NCBI RefSeq assembly: GCF_039539445.1
Contig: NZ_BAABDD010000006.1
Coordinates: 219,968 to 283,967, forward strand
Direction of reading: 5' to 3'
DNA: 64,000 nucleotides
DNA from: Salinactinospora qingdaonensis
Lineage (GTDB): Bacteria > Actinomycetota > Actinomycetes > Streptosporangiales > Streptosporangiaceae
Shown: positions 36,267 to 46,026 of the stretch, piece after piece
How the letters are laid out: every line of letters starts with the position of its first letter
How positions within the stretch are numbered: position 1 is the stretch's first letter
The notes under the pieces: model-generated
What the model was told of the DNA's origin: nothing
The model's input: the letters and a program-made list of their open reading frames with translations, nothing else
The model's database searches: none
Position numbers and translations under genes: made by a program

Positions 36267-37028
36267 GTGGGAGTGCTCCAACGCTTCGAGCGAAGGCTTG
36301 AAGGGATGATCGAAGGCACCTTCGCGCGGGCCTTCAAATCGGAGCTTCAGCCCGTCGAGGTCGCGAGCGCTGTGCAGCGTGAGATGGATGAGCGCGCTGC
36401 GATCGTCGCGCAGGGGCGGACGTTGGTGCCCAATGACTTTGTGGTGGAGGTCGCGGGTACCGATCGGGAGCGGCTGGAAGTTTACTCGGACAGTTTGGGC
36501 CAAGAGCTGTCGAAGCTTGCGCGGGAGTACGCGACCGAGCAGGGGTACTCGTTCGTGGGCCCGGTTCGGGTGCGGTTCGATACGGCGGATGACTTGCAGA
36601 CGGGCCGGTTTCGGATTCGTTCCGGGGTGATCCGCGGTTCGACGGTGGAGAGCGGAGAGATTCGCCAACCGGTGAGCGATCATCCGGGGGGCCGGCAGGC
36701 GAGTCCGGGGAATCCGCGGTTGTTGCTGTCGGCCGGTGGCAGTGCCTATGACGGCAGCCCGGAGTCGCAGGGGATGCAGCAGTCTTTTGAGTTGAACACT
36801 CAGGTAACGCTACTGGGTCGGGGGACGGACTGCGATCTGCGTCTGGTCGATAACGGGGTTTCTCGCCACCACGCTGAGATCCGGGTTGCCGACGACGAGG
36901 CGGTGCTGGTGGACCTGGGGTCGACGAACGGCACTTTCGTCAACGGCCAACAGGTCAAGCGGGCGCGTCTTGTGGACGGGACGCGGATCAGCCTGGGGCG
37001 GACCACGATGACGTTCCGGCGCGACTGA
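36267..37028 (+). CDS. fhaA: FhaA: DUF3662 and FHA domain protein
   Basis: 253 residues from a GTG at 36267 with AAGGGAGGT upstream. Residues 1-115 are the DUF3662 domain (GVLQRFERRLEGMIEGTFARAFKSELQPVEVA). A Gly/Ser linker follows, then an FHA domain at about 180-250 (LLGRGTDCDLRL, NGVSRHHAEI, DLGSTNGTFVNGQ) that binds phosphothreonine. In mycobacteria FhaA is recruited by PknB-phosphorylated MurJ (MviN) to restrain peptidoglycan synthesis. It leads the wall-growth cluster; fhaB follows after 291 bp. Confidence 0.95.
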   Translation: MGVLQRFERRLEGMIEGTFARAFKSELQPVEVASAVQREMDERAAIVAQGRTLVPNDFVVEVAGTDRERLEVYSDSLGQELSKLAREYATEQGYSFVGPVRVRFDTADDLQTGRFRIRSGVIRGSTVESGEIRQPVSDHPGGRQASPGNPRLLLSAGGSAYDGSPESQGMQQSFELNTQVTLLGRGTDCDLRLVDNGVSRHHAEIRVADDEAVLVDLGSTNGTFVNGQQVKRARLVDGTRISLGRTTMTFRRD

Positions 37029-37319
37029 AGGCAGGAGGAGGCTGCTGGCCCACCGATCCCGCGTGTTTTGGGCCGGTTTCAGACCGTGTCTGAGGTGCCG
37101 GTCCCGACGACTCCCGTACTCCCATATCGGAACATTCCCGGAATATCACCAGGCCAGGAGGACAACCTCCCAAAGACTTGACCAATCGGGCACAATAACC
37201 GCGTCTAACGGGTTTACTTAATTTTTCGGCGCGGTTCGGTACGGTTCCAGCGAAGATGACACGCCGGTGCCGGCCAGCAGCGCCCAGCCGGAGCACGACA
37301 GGGGCTAAAGAGCACTTCA

Positions 37320-37796
37320 ATGTCCGACTTGACCCTCATGCTGATCAAGCTCGCGTTCCTCGCGGTGCTGTGGCTGTTCGTGATCATGGCGGTCGGAGTG
37401 ATCCGCACCGACTTGTTCGGTCCTGCCACGAACAACAAGAAGAAGCGGTCTAGGAGTTCCGAGCCACGTCGGTCGAAGCCGGCCCCCACCCGCGGCCGGC
37501 GCAACGAACCGCGGTCCCTTGTCGTGACCAAGGGTCCCTTGGCCGGCACCACACTCGACCTCACCTCGCAGCCCATCGTCGTCGGCCGTGCCCGGGAAGC
37601 GACGCTGGTCATCAACGACGACTACGCCTCCGGCCGCCACGCGCGGATCTTCTCTGAGGATGGCCGGTGGCTCGTAGAAGACCTTGGTTCGACAAATGGC
37701 ACCTACCTCGGCCAGCAGCGCCTGACCCGCCCCCAGCCGGTGTCCGTCGGACAACCCATCCGAATCGGCAAAACCGTCCTGGAACTGCGCAAATGA
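37320..37796 (+). CDS. fhaB: FhaB (FipA): membrane-anchored FHA protein
   Basis: 158 residues from ATG at 37320. An N-terminal transmembrane helix (LTLMLIKLAFLAVLWLFVIM) and basic linker lead to an FHA domain at about 75-150 (VVGRAREATLVINDDYASGRHARI, GSTNGTYLGQQ). It probably links phosphothreonine signalling to FtsZ/FtsQ or divisome proteins, as reported for mycobacterial FipA. Its stop overlaps the pstP start (ATGA), so the two are translationally coupled. Confidence 0.94.
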   Translation: MSDLTLMLIKLAFLAVLWLFVIMAVGVIRTDLFGPATNNKKKRSRSSEPRRSKPAPTRGRRNEPRSLVVTKGPLAGTTLDLTSQPIVVGRAREATLVINDDYASGRHARIFSEDGRWLVEDLGSTNGTYLGQQRLTRPQPVSVGQPIRIGKTVLELRK

Positions 37797-39208
37797 CAAT
37801 CGCTCTCCGATACGCGGCGTACTCCGACGTAGGATGCCTCCGCGAAGGCAACGAAGACTCCGCCTACGCCGGCCCGTACCTTTTGGCGGTCGCTGACGGC
37901 ATGGGGGGGCATGCCGGCGGCGAGATCGCCAGTGCGATAGCCATCTCCACTCTGATGCCGTTGGACGACGACGTTCCCGGCAATGAGATGGTCCGCTCCC
38001 TGGAGATCGCTGTGGAGCAGGCTAACAATACTCTCGCACAGCGCGTGCGAGACGAGCCCCGCCTGGAGAACATGGGCACCACCCTGACCGCGATGCTGTG
38101 GTCGGGAGCCCGAGTGGCGCTCATCCACGTCGGCGACTCCCGGGGCTACATGCTGCGTGAGGGCGAGTTCAGCCAGATCACCCACGATCACACGCTCGTG
38201 CAAACACTCGTCGACGAAGGCAAGATCACCGAAGACGAGGTCCACACCCACCCGCAACGCTCCCTGTTGTTGCGCGCCCTGGACGGACGCAGCCACGTCG
38301 AGCCCGACATCTCGGTGCGCGAAGCCCAAGTCGGAGACCGTTACCTGCTGTGCTCCGACGGCCTGTCCGGCGTGGTCAGTACGGACACCATCGGCGAGAC
38401 GCTGCGCTCGGAGTCGGGTCCCGACGCCGCGGCGCGGCGGCTGATCGACCTCGCCAACCGGGGCGGCGGTCCCGACAACATTACCGCCGTCGTGGCCGAC
38501 GTCATCGACACCGCGACCGACCCGCAGGGACCTACGGCGGCTCCGTCGATCGTCGGCGCGGCCGACCAGCGCCGCGAACCGATCATGACCCCCGACACTC
38601 CCGCGGGACGCGCCCAAGGGCTGGCACGCAGCAGTAGCGACACCGCCGAGATGGAGCGGCCTCCCGAGTTCGAGCGCGCCAAGGAGGCCGGGCCCGAGCG
38701 CAGGACCCGGCGGTGGTGGCCCATGGTGCTCACCTTCGTCCTCGTGGTCCTCGCCGTCGGCGGCGCGGGAACCTACCTCGCGCTGCGCTACATCAACAGC
38801 CAGTACTTCATCGGCCCTACCGCCAACGAGGCCAACGTCGCCATATACCGGGGCATCAGCTCTGACGTGGCCGGGTACAGTCTCTCCGAAGAGCTGGAGG
38901 ACACCGGTATCCCCTTGGAACTGCTTCCGGAGAACGAGCGGGAAGCCGTCTCCTCCACCATCGCGTTGGAGAGCCAAGAACAGGCCCAGCAGCGCGTCTC
39001 CGAACTACGCACCAAGGCCGAGGAGTGCGAGAGCGACCCCGAGTCCTGCGGCCTGGCCGGTGGGACCGGCAGCGAGCTTTCCACGTCTCCACAACCCTCG
39101 AACTCTCAGGAGGAGCCGGGCGCTGAGGAGGCCAGCCCCCAGGAGGGTGCCACAGCGACCCCCGCTGTCGGCTCCGGCACCCGCGGCACCCCCGAAGGAG
39201 GCCGGTGA
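37793..39208 (+). CDS. pstP: Ser/Thr protein phosphatase PstP (PP2C)
   Basis: 471 residues from ATG at 37793, overlapping fhaB by 4 bp. The PP2C domain (1-240) has the metal-binding acids in EGNEDSAY, VADGMGGHAGG, HVGDSRGY, CSDGLSG and GGPDNITAVVAD. A transmembrane helix lies at about 305-325 (WPMVLTFVLVVLAVGGAGTYLAL), then a 145-residue extracytoplasmic tail ends in Ser/Glu/Pro-rich sequence. It dephosphorylates PknA, PknB and their substrates. rodA starts directly after its stop. Confidence 0.95.
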   Translation: MTIALRYAAYSDVGCLREGNEDSAYAGPYLLAVADGMGGHAGGEIASAIAISTLMPLDDDVPGNEMVRSLEIAVEQANNTLAQRVRDEPRLENMGTTLTAMLWSGARVALIHVGDSRGYMLREGEFSQITHDHTLVQTLVDEGKITEDEVHTHPQRSLLLRALDGRSHVEPDISVREAQVGDRYLLCSDGLSGVVSTDTIGETLRSESGPDAAARRLIDLANRGGGPDNITAVVADVIDTATDPQGPTAAPSIVGAADQRREPIMTPDTPAGRAQGLARSSSDTAEMERPPEFERAKEAGPERRTRRWWPMVLTFVLVVLAVGGAGTYLALRYINSQYFIGPTANEANVAIYRGISSDVAGYSLSEELEDTGIPLELLPENEREAVSSTIALESQEQAQQRVSELRTKAEECESDPESCGLAGGTGSELSTSPQPSNSQEEPGAEEASPQEGATATPAVGSGTRGTPEGGR

Positions 39209-40654
39209 ATGAGCGAGGTCGTCACCGAGGAGAAGAGCGCACCCAAGAGCGCGAACGCTCCCACGGCGCTGCCACCTATCAAGCGCCGCAACGCCGAACT
39301 GGTCATGTTGCTCATGGCGATCGGCATCACGCTGTTCGCGTTCGCCGAGGCGGGGTTGACCCGCGACGGCACACTACCCACGGGCCTGTTCGGCTATGGC
39401 CTGACCTTCTCCGGTCTCGCCGTGTTGGCCCACATCTTCATCCGGTTCTCCGCGCCGTGGGCCGACCCGCTGCTGCTACCGCTGGCCACGCTGCTCAACG
39501 GGCTGGGGCTGGCCATGATCTGGCGGCTGCTCGACGCCACCGGCGAGACCGAGGGCGGCGGCGCACTGAGCCAGATCCTGTTCAGCGCGCTGAGCATGGC
39601 GGTCTTCGCGGCGATCGTGTTCTTTCTCAAGGAGCCGCGCACCCTGCAACGCTACCCCTACATCATGGCGTTGAGCGCGGTCATCCTGCTGTTGCTGCCG
39701 CTGACCCCTGGGTTGGGGCTGACCATCAACGGTGCCCGGCAGTGGATCGGCATTCCGGGCCTGGGCACCCTGCAACCCTCGGAGTTCGCCAAGATCGCGC
39801 TGGTGATCTTCTTGTCGGGCTACATGGTGACCAAGCGCGACGTGCTCTCGCTGGCCGGCAAGCGGGTGCGGCTGGGGCCGATCAAGATCATCGACTTGCC
39901 GCGGATGCGCGACCTGATGCCAATGAGCATCATGTGGGGTTTCTGCATCATCGTGCTGGTCATCCTGATGAACGACCTGGGGACGTCGCTGATGCTGTTC
40001 GGCACGTTCCTGGCGATGATCTACGTGGCCACCCAGCGCGCCTCGTGGATCGCGATCGGGCTGACCGCGTTCTTCGGCGCGTGCGCCCTGCTCTACCCGA
40101 TCGTCCCCCACTTCCGGGTGCGCATGGTCACCTGGCTGGACGCCTTCAACCCCGACATCTACAACGGGGTCAACGGCTTCGACAGCCAGCAGTTGGTGCG
40201 CGGACTGTTCGCCATGGGTGAGGGCGGCGTGCTGGGCACGGGCCTGGGCGGCGGCAGCCCCGAAGAGTACGTGCCCGAGGTGGAAAACGACTTCATCTTC
40301 ACCGCGTTCGGCGAGGAGCTGGGGCTGACCGGCTGCATGGTGCTGCTGCTGGCGCTGGCCCTGCTGGTGGAACGCGGCATGCGCATTGCGCTGGCTTCCC
40401 GCGAGCTGTTCATCAAGATGTTCGCCTCGGGGATCTCGTTCCTGCTGGCGTTCCAGACCTTCGTCGTGGTCGGCGGTGTCAGCCGGGTCATCCCCATGAC
40501 CGGCGCGACCATCCCATTCGTCGCCAAAGGCGGCTCGGCGTTGTTATCGAGCTACATCATGCTCGCCCTGCTGGTACGCATGAGCAACAACGCGCGTAAG
40601 CCGGCTCCGCAGGCTATCCAGGACGAGGGCGCGACTCAGGTGATCTCACGATGA
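39209..40654 (+). CDS. rodA: SEDS peptidoglycan glycosyltransferase RodA
   Basis: 481 residues from ATG at 39209 (GAAGGAGG upstream). It has about ten or more transmembrane helices with FtsW/RodA/SpoVE sequence: 'LTINGARQWIGIPGLGTLQPSEFAKIALVIF' holds the conserved WI..G..QPSE motif, and 'VVGGVSRVIPMTGATIPFVAKGGSALL' the conserved SEDS C-terminal region. It polymerises glycan strands from lipid II for elongation and works with the class B PBP encoded next. Stop and pbpA start overlap. Confidence 0.95.
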   Translation: MSEVVTEEKSAPKSANAPTALPPIKRRNAELVMLLMAIGITLFAFAEAGLTRDGTLPTGLFGYGLTFSGLAVLAHIFIRFSAPWADPLLLPLATLLNGLGLAMIWRLLDATGETEGGGALSQILFSALSMAVFAAIVFFLKEPRTLQRYPYIMALSAVILLLLPLTPGLGLTINGARQWIGIPGLGTLQPSEFAKIALVIFLSGYMVTKRDVLSLAGKRVRLGPIKIIDLPRMRDLMPMSIMWGFCIIVLVILMNDLGTSLMLFGTFLAMIYVATQRASWIAIGLTAFFGACALLYPIVPHFRVRMVTWLDAFNPDIYNGVNGFDSQQLVRGLFAMGEGGVLGTGLGGGSPEEYVPEVENDFIFTAFGEELGLTGCMVLLLALALLVERGMRIALASRELFIKMFASGISFLLAFQTFVVVGGVSRVIPMTGATIPFVAKGGSALLSSYIMLALLVRMSNNARKPAPQAIQDEGATQVISR

Positions 40655-42096
40655 ACACTCCCATCCGTCGCCTCGCGCTGTTCACGATGGCGCTGTTCGG
40701 CGTGCTGCTGCTCAACATCACCTGGATTCAGGCGATCCAGGGGGAGTCGCTGCGCGAGCACCCGTTCAACAACCGCCAGTACGCCGAGCGGCTGGAGTCG
40801 CCCCGCGGGCCGATCGTGATCGGCAACGAGCAGGTGGCCCACTCCGAGTTGAATGAGGAGGAGGAGCAGTACCAGCGCATCTACGAGCAGGGAGAGTTGT
40901 ACGCCCACGTCGTGGGCACGTTCAGGCCCACCGGCGCCAGCGGGATCGAAGAGACCGAGAACGCGCTGCTCAACGGCTCCGACAGCCGGCTGTTCGTCCG
41001 CAACTTCATCGACACGCTCACGGGGGAGGAGAGTGAGGGCGCCACCGTCAACCTCACCATCGCCCCCAAGGTGCAGCAAGCGGCGTTGAACGGCCTGCGC
41101 AACACCGGTAACAACGGCGCCGCTGTGGCGCTGGACCCCTCGACGGGGGCGGTGCTGGCCTCGGTGTCGCTTCCGACCTACAACCCCAACCCGCTGGTCG
41201 ACGTCGCCAACGAGCAGCAGGCCTTCAACGACTTCACGGCGCTGGCCGAAAGCGAAGAGCAGCCGCTGCTCAACCGCGCGTTCCAGCAAACCTATCCGCC
41301 AGGTTCGACCTTCAAGATCGTCACCGCCTCGGCGGCGCTGGAAAACGGCGCCACCCCTGACAGCACCCAAGAGGCGCCGGCCGTCCTGGATCTTCCCCAG
41401 GGCGGCAGCCTGCCCAACGCCTGGGACGGCCCCTGCAACAACGGTGAGCCCGACACGCTGCGGCACTCCATCGAGATCTCCTGCAACACCTCGATGGCCA
41501 ACTGGGCGATCGAGCTGGGCGAGCAGAACATGGCCGAGCAGGCCGAAGGTTATGGCTTCAACACCGGTGAGATGTCGGTTCCGGTGCCGGTGGCCGAGAG
41601 CCACTACCCGCGGGACCTGGGCGGCAGCTCGCTGGGCCAAACCGGCATCGGCCAGTTCGACGTGCGCGCCACGCCGTTGCAGATGGCGATGGTGGCCGCG
41701 GGGGTCGCCAACGACGGCGATGTCATGAAGCCCTACCTCATCGACTCGGTGCAGGGCCCCGACCTTTCCGAGATCGTCGGCTCCGACCCCGACGTCTACA
41801 GCGAGGCCATCAGTTCGAGCACCGCCGAAGATCTGACAGAGATGATGATCCAGGTCACCGAAGGCGACGAAGCCAGCGGCCCGGGGGCCAAGATCAACGG
41901 CGTACAGGTGGCCGGCAAGACCGGCACCGCCGAGGCCGGCGAGGGTGTGCCGACCCACAACTGGTTCATCTCGTTCGCTCCGGCCAACGATCCGGAGATC
42001 GCTGTGGCAGTGGTCGTCGAAAACGGCGGTGGCAGTGGTGGCACCGTCGCGGCGCCCATCGCCAAACAGATGATGGAAGCAGTGATCAACGAGTGA
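40651..42096 (+). CDS. pbpA: Penicillin-binding protein A (class B transpeptidase)
   Basis: 481 residues from ATG at 40651, overlapping rodA by 4 bp. One N-terminal membrane anchor (LALFTMALFGVLLLNIT) and a PBP2-like dimerisation region precede the transpeptidase, with motif SxxK at S219 (GSTFK), SxN at S277 (SCN) and KTG at K423. It cross-links peptide stems in the periplasmic space and is the natural partner of RodA. pknA starts at a GTG that overlaps its stop. Confidence 0.95.
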   Translation: MNTPIRRLALFTMALFGVLLLNITWIQAIQGESLREHPFNNRQYAERLESPRGPIVIGNEQVAHSELNEEEEQYQRIYEQGELYAHVVGTFRPTGASGIEETENALLNGSDSRLFVRNFIDTLTGEESEGATVNLTIAPKVQQAALNGLRNTGNNGAAVALDPSTGAVLASVSLPTYNPNPLVDVANEQQAFNDFTALAESEEQPLLNRAFQQTYPPGSTFKIVTASAALENGATPDSTQEAPAVLDLPQGGSLPNAWDGPCNNGEPDTLRHSIEISCNTSMANWAIELGEQNMAEQAEGYGFNTGEMSVPVPVAESHYPRDLGGSSLGQTGIGQFDVRATPLQMAMVAAGVANDGDVMKPYLIDSVQGPDLSEIVGSDPDVYSEAISSSTAEDLTEMMIQVTEGDEASGPGAKINGVQVAGKTGTAEAGEGVPTHNWFISFAPANDPEIAVAVVVENGGGSGGTVAAPIAKQMMEAVINE

Positions 42097-43682
42097 GCGG
42101 CAACGGCGAGTCCGACACTCCGGTGGGCGGCGGGGACTCCAGCCGTGCCGAGAGCCAGGCGGGGAGCACACTCAGCGGGCGCTACCGGCTGGAGGAGCAG
42201 ATCGGCTCCGGCGGCATGGGGGAAGTGTGGCGCGGCACCGACATCCTGCTGAGCCGTCCCGTGGCGATCAAGCTGCTGCACGGGACGCAGATGGCCGAGC
42301 CGACCTCGCGCGAACGGTTCCGTACCGAAGGGCGCATCACCGCCGGACTGTCCCACCCCAACATCGCCCAGGTCTACGACTACGGCGAGCAGGACGAGCG
42401 CGCCTTCCTCGTCATGGAGTTGGTGCCGGGGGAGCCCCTGTCGTCGATCCTCAAGCGCAACAACGGTTTGGAAGCCGGCGTCACGCTCGACATCCTCACC
42501 CAGGCCGCCAAGGCGCTCAGCGCCGCGCACGCCCACGGGGTGGTCCACCGCGACATCAAGCCGGGCAACCTGCTGGTGACCGAAGAGGGCACCGTCAAGC
42601 TCACCGACTTCGGGATCGCCCGCGGCGACACCTCGGTCACGCTCACCCAGACCGGCATGGTCATGGGCACCGCCCAGTACATCTCGCCGGAGCAGGCCTC
42701 AGGCAGCTCGGCCACGCACTCCTCGGACTTGTACGCTTTGGGGGTCGTCGCCTACGAGTGCCTGGCCGGGCGGCCGCCGTTCACCGCCGACACCCCGCTG
42801 GCACTGGCGCTGGCCCACACGCGAGAACCACCTCCGCCGCTGCCGTCGAGCGTGCCCGCGCCGGTGCGTTCTCTCGTGGAACGCATGCTGGAGAAATCGC
42901 CCAGCGACCGACCGAGTTCGGCGGGTGAAGTCGCCCATAGCGCACAGCGGATGCGCGGTGGACTGGGAACGGCGCTGGGCGGCGCCACCACAGCAATGGA
43001 TCTGCCCGATGTCGACAGCACTGTGGCAGCGGGATACCCCGACTACGACGACGCGCCGCGTACGCGGCCCACGGGAGCTGTACCCTCGCCGGAGGTGGCA
43101 TCGAACGGGGCAGCGTCCCCGGTCACAGCTCCTGGTGCCTATTCACCAGGGTCGGGGCCACGCTCGGATAAGCTGTCCTCCGGCTCTATGTCCCGCCGTG
43201 GGGCACGCCGATCGGTAGTGATCGCCACCGTGGTGGCGTTGGCTATGGTCGCGTTGGGAGCCGTGCTGATCGCACAGACATGGAACGGCACCGACGCCGA
43301 GAACCAACGTACGGGGTTCAGCGGCGAGGTTTCCGACAGCCCGAGTCCGGTGACGGAGACGAGCCCGTCCACGAGTGCACCAAATACGCAAGCCCCTAAC
43401 AGGACCGAGCCGCGCGCACAGGTCGGGGAGGAGAACCAACCGTCCGTCTCAAGCCCTCACACATCCGCAGAGCCTTCCAGCTCGCCGTCTGAACCCAGCG
43501 CCTCACCCACGTCGTCGACTTCGACCAGCGCGGAGCCCGATGACACTGAGGCGACAGGCGACAGTGATGGAACCTCAACCGGCGGGGGCGACAATTCCAG
43601 TGGTGGCACCGACACCAACGGGGAGGAGCCGGACGAGAGTCCGGGGACGGCGCCGACGCCCTCGGAAGACGAAGCTGACTAG
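42093..43682 (+). CDS. pknA: Ser/Thr protein kinase PknA
   Basis: 529 residues from a GTG at 42093. The kinase domain (about 30-290) has the Gly-rich loop IGSGGMGEVWRG, ATP-binding K60 (VAIK), catalytic D154 (VVHRDIKPGN) and DFGIARG. A transmembrane helix lies at about 373-393 (SVVIATVVALAMVALGAVLI), followed by a 135-residue Ser/Thr/Glu/Pro-rich extracellular tail without PASTA repeats. It regulates wall growth and division together with PknB. It is cotranscribed with the genes on both sides. Confidence 0.94.
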   Translation: MSGNGESDTPVGGGDSSRAESQAGSTLSGRYRLEEQIGSGGMGEVWRGTDILLSRPVAIKLLHGTQMAEPTSRERFRTEGRITAGLSHPNIAQVYDYGEQDERAFLVMELVPGEPLSSILKRNNGLEAGVTLDILTQAAKALSAAHAHGVVHRDIKPGNLLVTEEGTVKLTDFGIARGDTSVTLTQTGMVMGTAQYISPEQASGSSATHSSDLYALGVVAYECLAGRPPFTADTPLALALAHTREPPPPLPSSVPAPVRSLVERMLEKSPSDRPSSAGEVAHSAQRMRGGLGTALGGATTAMDLPDVDSTVAAGYPDYDDAPRTRPTGAVPSPEVASNGAASPVTAPGAYSPGSGPRSDKLSSGSMSRRGARRSVVIATVVALAMVALGAVLIAQTWNGTDAENQRTGFSGEVSDSPSPVTETSPSTSAPNTQAPNRTEPRAQVGEENQPSVSSPHTSAEPSSSPSEPSASPTSSTSTSAEPDDTEATGDSDGTSTGGGDNSSGGTDTNGEEPDESPGTAPTPSEDEAD

Positions 43683-43733
43683 GTGGTATGGAGTTTCCGT
43701 AGTCACCGAAAGATACGAGGAACAGTTCACGAC

Positions 43734-45602
43734 ATGTCTCAGCCACGGCTGCTCGGTGGCCGCTACGAGCTCGAAGCACTGGTCGGACGCGGAGGAATGG
43801 CCGAGGTCCACCGCGCCCGCGACCTCAGGCTCGACCGCATGGTGGCCGTCAAGACGCTGCGTTCCGACCTCGCACGCGACCATACGTTCCAAGCCCGGTT
43901 CCGGCGCGAGGCGCAGTCCGCGGCTTCGTTGAACCATCCCTCGATCATCGCCGTGTACGACACCGGCGAGGACATGATCGACGATCTCTCCATCCCCTAC
44001 ATCATCATGGAGTACGTCGACGGGCGCACGCTCAAGGAGCTGCTCGACGACGACCGGCGGCTGCTGCCTGAGCGGGCGGTTGAGATCGCCGACGGTATTC
44101 TGCGCGCGCTGGAGTACAGCCACCGCAACGGGATCGTGCACCGCGACATCAAGCCAGCCAACATCATGTTGACCCGCCAGGCCGAGGTCAAGGTGATGGA
44201 TTTCGGCATCGCGCGGACCATGGACGACAACCAGGCCACGATGACGCAGACTTCGCAGGTCATCGGCACGGCCCAGTACCTGTCGCCGGAGCAGGCCCGC
44301 GGGGAGCGAGTCGACCCGCGCAGCGACATCTACTCCACCGGCTGTGTCCTCTACGAGCTGCTGACGGGGCGGCCACCGTTCACCGGTGACTCGCCGGTCT
44401 CGATCGCCTACCAGCACGTGCGTGAGGAGCCCGAGCCGCCCTCCGATGTCGATCCGGAGGTTCCCGAGTGGATCGAGGACATCGTCTTGCGGGCGATGAC
44501 CAAGGACCGCGAGGAGCGTTACCAAAGCGCCGCGGAGATGCGCTCCGACATCCAGCGCGGCATGCAGGGCATGCCCACCGAAGCGTCGACCATGGCCATG
44601 CAGCCGGCGGCCGGGCCGCCGCCCGTCCCGCCCGCGGAGGAGCGTCGGGACGACTACCGGCGCTACGACGACCGTTATAACGGCCGCTACGACGACCGGC
44701 GCGGCGGCAACCGGGCGGCGGCGGCGCTGTGGGTCCTGCTCGGGGCCGCAGTGCTCGGTGGGATCGTCTTCCTCTGGTTTATCCTCAACAACTCGGCTAA
44801 TGACCCGGAGACGGCGATCGTGCCCGATGTCGCGGGCATGGCGGAGGAGGCCGCCATAGCGGAGTTGGAGAGGGTCGGCTTCTCCAGCATCGAAACCGAA
44901 GAAGAGGCCAGCGACGAGTATCCCGCGGGCCAGGCCATCGGCACCGAGCCCGATGTCGAGAGCAGCGAGACGATCGACACCGAGATCACGCTCTTCATCT
45001 CCAGCGGCCCTTCTTCGACCACGGTTCCCGAGATCATCGGAATGCCGCAAAGCGAGGCCATCCAGGAGTTGGATGACGCCGGACTGAGTTACGGCGGCAA
45101 CGAGGAGCGCGAAACCAGCGAGGCCGACCCCGGCACGGTGTTGGAGACCACGCCCGCCGTGGGGCAAAACGTCGATATCGGCACAGAAGTGACGCTGGTC
45201 ATCGCCAAGGGGCCGGCCAAGGTCGCCGTTCCCAGCGTGACCGGGCTGACGCGCCAGGAGGCCAAAGCGGAGCTGGAGCGGGTCGATCTGACCCCCAACT
45301 TCACCGAGGAGGTCAACGGTGAAGTGGAGCCGGGACGGGTGCTCCGCCAGTCACCGCAGACCAACGAGCAGGTCAACGAGGGATCGACCGTGGACGTAGT
45401 GGTGGCGAAGGCGCCAGAGGGCCAGCCGAGCAACACCGCGACCGACGAGCCGACCGCCTCGGAGGAGCCTGGAAACGGCGGCGGCAACGGCGGCGGTGGT
45501 AACGGCGATGGCGGCGGCGGTGAGCCCTCCGAGAGCGCCGAGCCGGGGCAGCAAAACGACGGCGTCTGGTGGCAGGACGCCTACGAGGAGTACGTGCGGT
45601 GA
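43734..45602 (+). CDS. pknB: Ser/Thr protein kinase PknB with PASTA repeats
   Basis: 622 residues from ATG at 43734 (GAGGAA upstream); an in-frame GTG at 43683 would add 17 unlike residues. The kinase core has GRGGMAEVHRA, K40, D138 (VHRDIKPAN) and DFGIART, with a Thr-rich activation loop (ATMTQTSQV). A transmembrane helix lies at about 329-350, then three PASTA repeats at about 361-562 that should bind lipid II or muropeptides, and a Gly/Asn-rich tail. It phosphorylates FhaA- and MurJ-type targets and senses wall status. Confidence 0.96.
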   Translation: MSQPRLLGGRYELEALVGRGGMAEVHRARDLRLDRMVAVKTLRSDLARDHTFQARFRREAQSAASLNHPSIIAVYDTGEDMIDDLSIPYIIMEYVDGRTLKELLDDDRRLLPERAVEIADGILRALEYSHRNGIVHRDIKPANIMLTRQAEVKVMDFGIARTMDDNQATMTQTSQVIGTAQYLSPEQARGERVDPRSDIYSTGCVLYELLTGRPPFTGDSPVSIAYQHVREEPEPPSDVDPEVPEWIEDIVLRAMTKDREERYQSAAEMRSDIQRGMQGMPTEASTMAMQPAAGPPPVPPAEERRDDYRRYDDRYNGRYDDRRGGNRAAAALWVLLGAAVLGGIVFLWFILNNSANDPETAIVPDVAGMAEEAAIAELERVGFSSIETEEEASDEYPAGQAIGTEPDVESSETIDTEITLFISSGPSSTTVPEIIGMPQSEAIQELDDAGLSYGGNEERETSEADPGTVLETTPAVGQNVDIGTEVTLVIAKGPAKVAVPSVTGLTRQEAKAELERVDLTPNFTEEVNGEVEPGRVLRQSPQTNEQVNEGSTVDVVVAKAPEGQPSNTATDEPTASEEPGNGGGNGGGGNGDGGGGEPSESAEPGQQNDGVWWQDAYEEYVR

Positions 45603-45603
45603 C

Positions 45604-45663
45604 CTGGCGGAGCGGGCGCGCCAGCATCCCTTGCCGCGCCCGCTCCGCCAGGGATGCTGGCGC
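45604..45663. other. Interlocking inverted repeats after pknB
   Basis: Two perfect inverted repeats interleave. The first is 17 bp: 45604-45620 with 45635-45651. The second is 13 bp: 45618-45630 with 45651-45663. The order of arms is A-B-A'-B', so the RNA could form either of two exclusive hairpins or, using ten base pairs of the second stem, an H-type pseudoknot. It begins one base after the pknB stop; no T run follows. Probably termination or 3'-end protection. Confidence 0.85.
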
Positions 45664-45771
45664 CAAAACCCCCGAAGCTCTTACCCTGCTCTTGTCCCGT
45701 CACCACGAACCGGGGCCTAGACTGGGGGGTCATCCCCCAGATCAGATCCAGTTGTTTTTGGAGCAGCGACC

Positions 45772-46026
45772 GTGCCCAAGTCCCGCAGCGATCGTAAGAA
45801 GAAGGCCGTCTACACCCCGCCGCCGGCGGCGCAGAAGCCGAAGGTGACCCCACGGTGGGTGGTGCCGGCGTTCATCACCTTCGGTCTCCTCGGCATTTTG
45901 TGGATCGGGGTGTACTACATCGCCGGCAGCATGGTGCCGTACATGCAGGAACTAGGGCAGTGGAACCTCGGCATCGGCTTCGGGGGCATCATCATCGCAG
46001 TGATTTTGTCCACACAGTGGCGATGA
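45772..46026 (+). CDS. crgA: Cell division protein CrgA
   Basis: 84 residues from a GTG at 45772 (GGAGCAG upstream). A short basic N-terminus (PKSRSDRKKKAVYTPPP) and two transmembrane helices (WVVPAFITFGLLGILWIGVYYIAG; WNLGIGFGGIIIAVILSTQWR) match CrgA in length and layout. CrgA interacts with FtsZ, FtsQ, FtsI and CwsA and coordinates septation. A DnaA box lies inside its last codons. Confidence 0.95.
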   Translation: MPKSRSDRKKKAVYTPPPAAQKPKVTPRWVVPAFITFGLLGILWIGVYYIAGSMVPYMQELGQWNLGIGFGGIIIAVILSTQWR

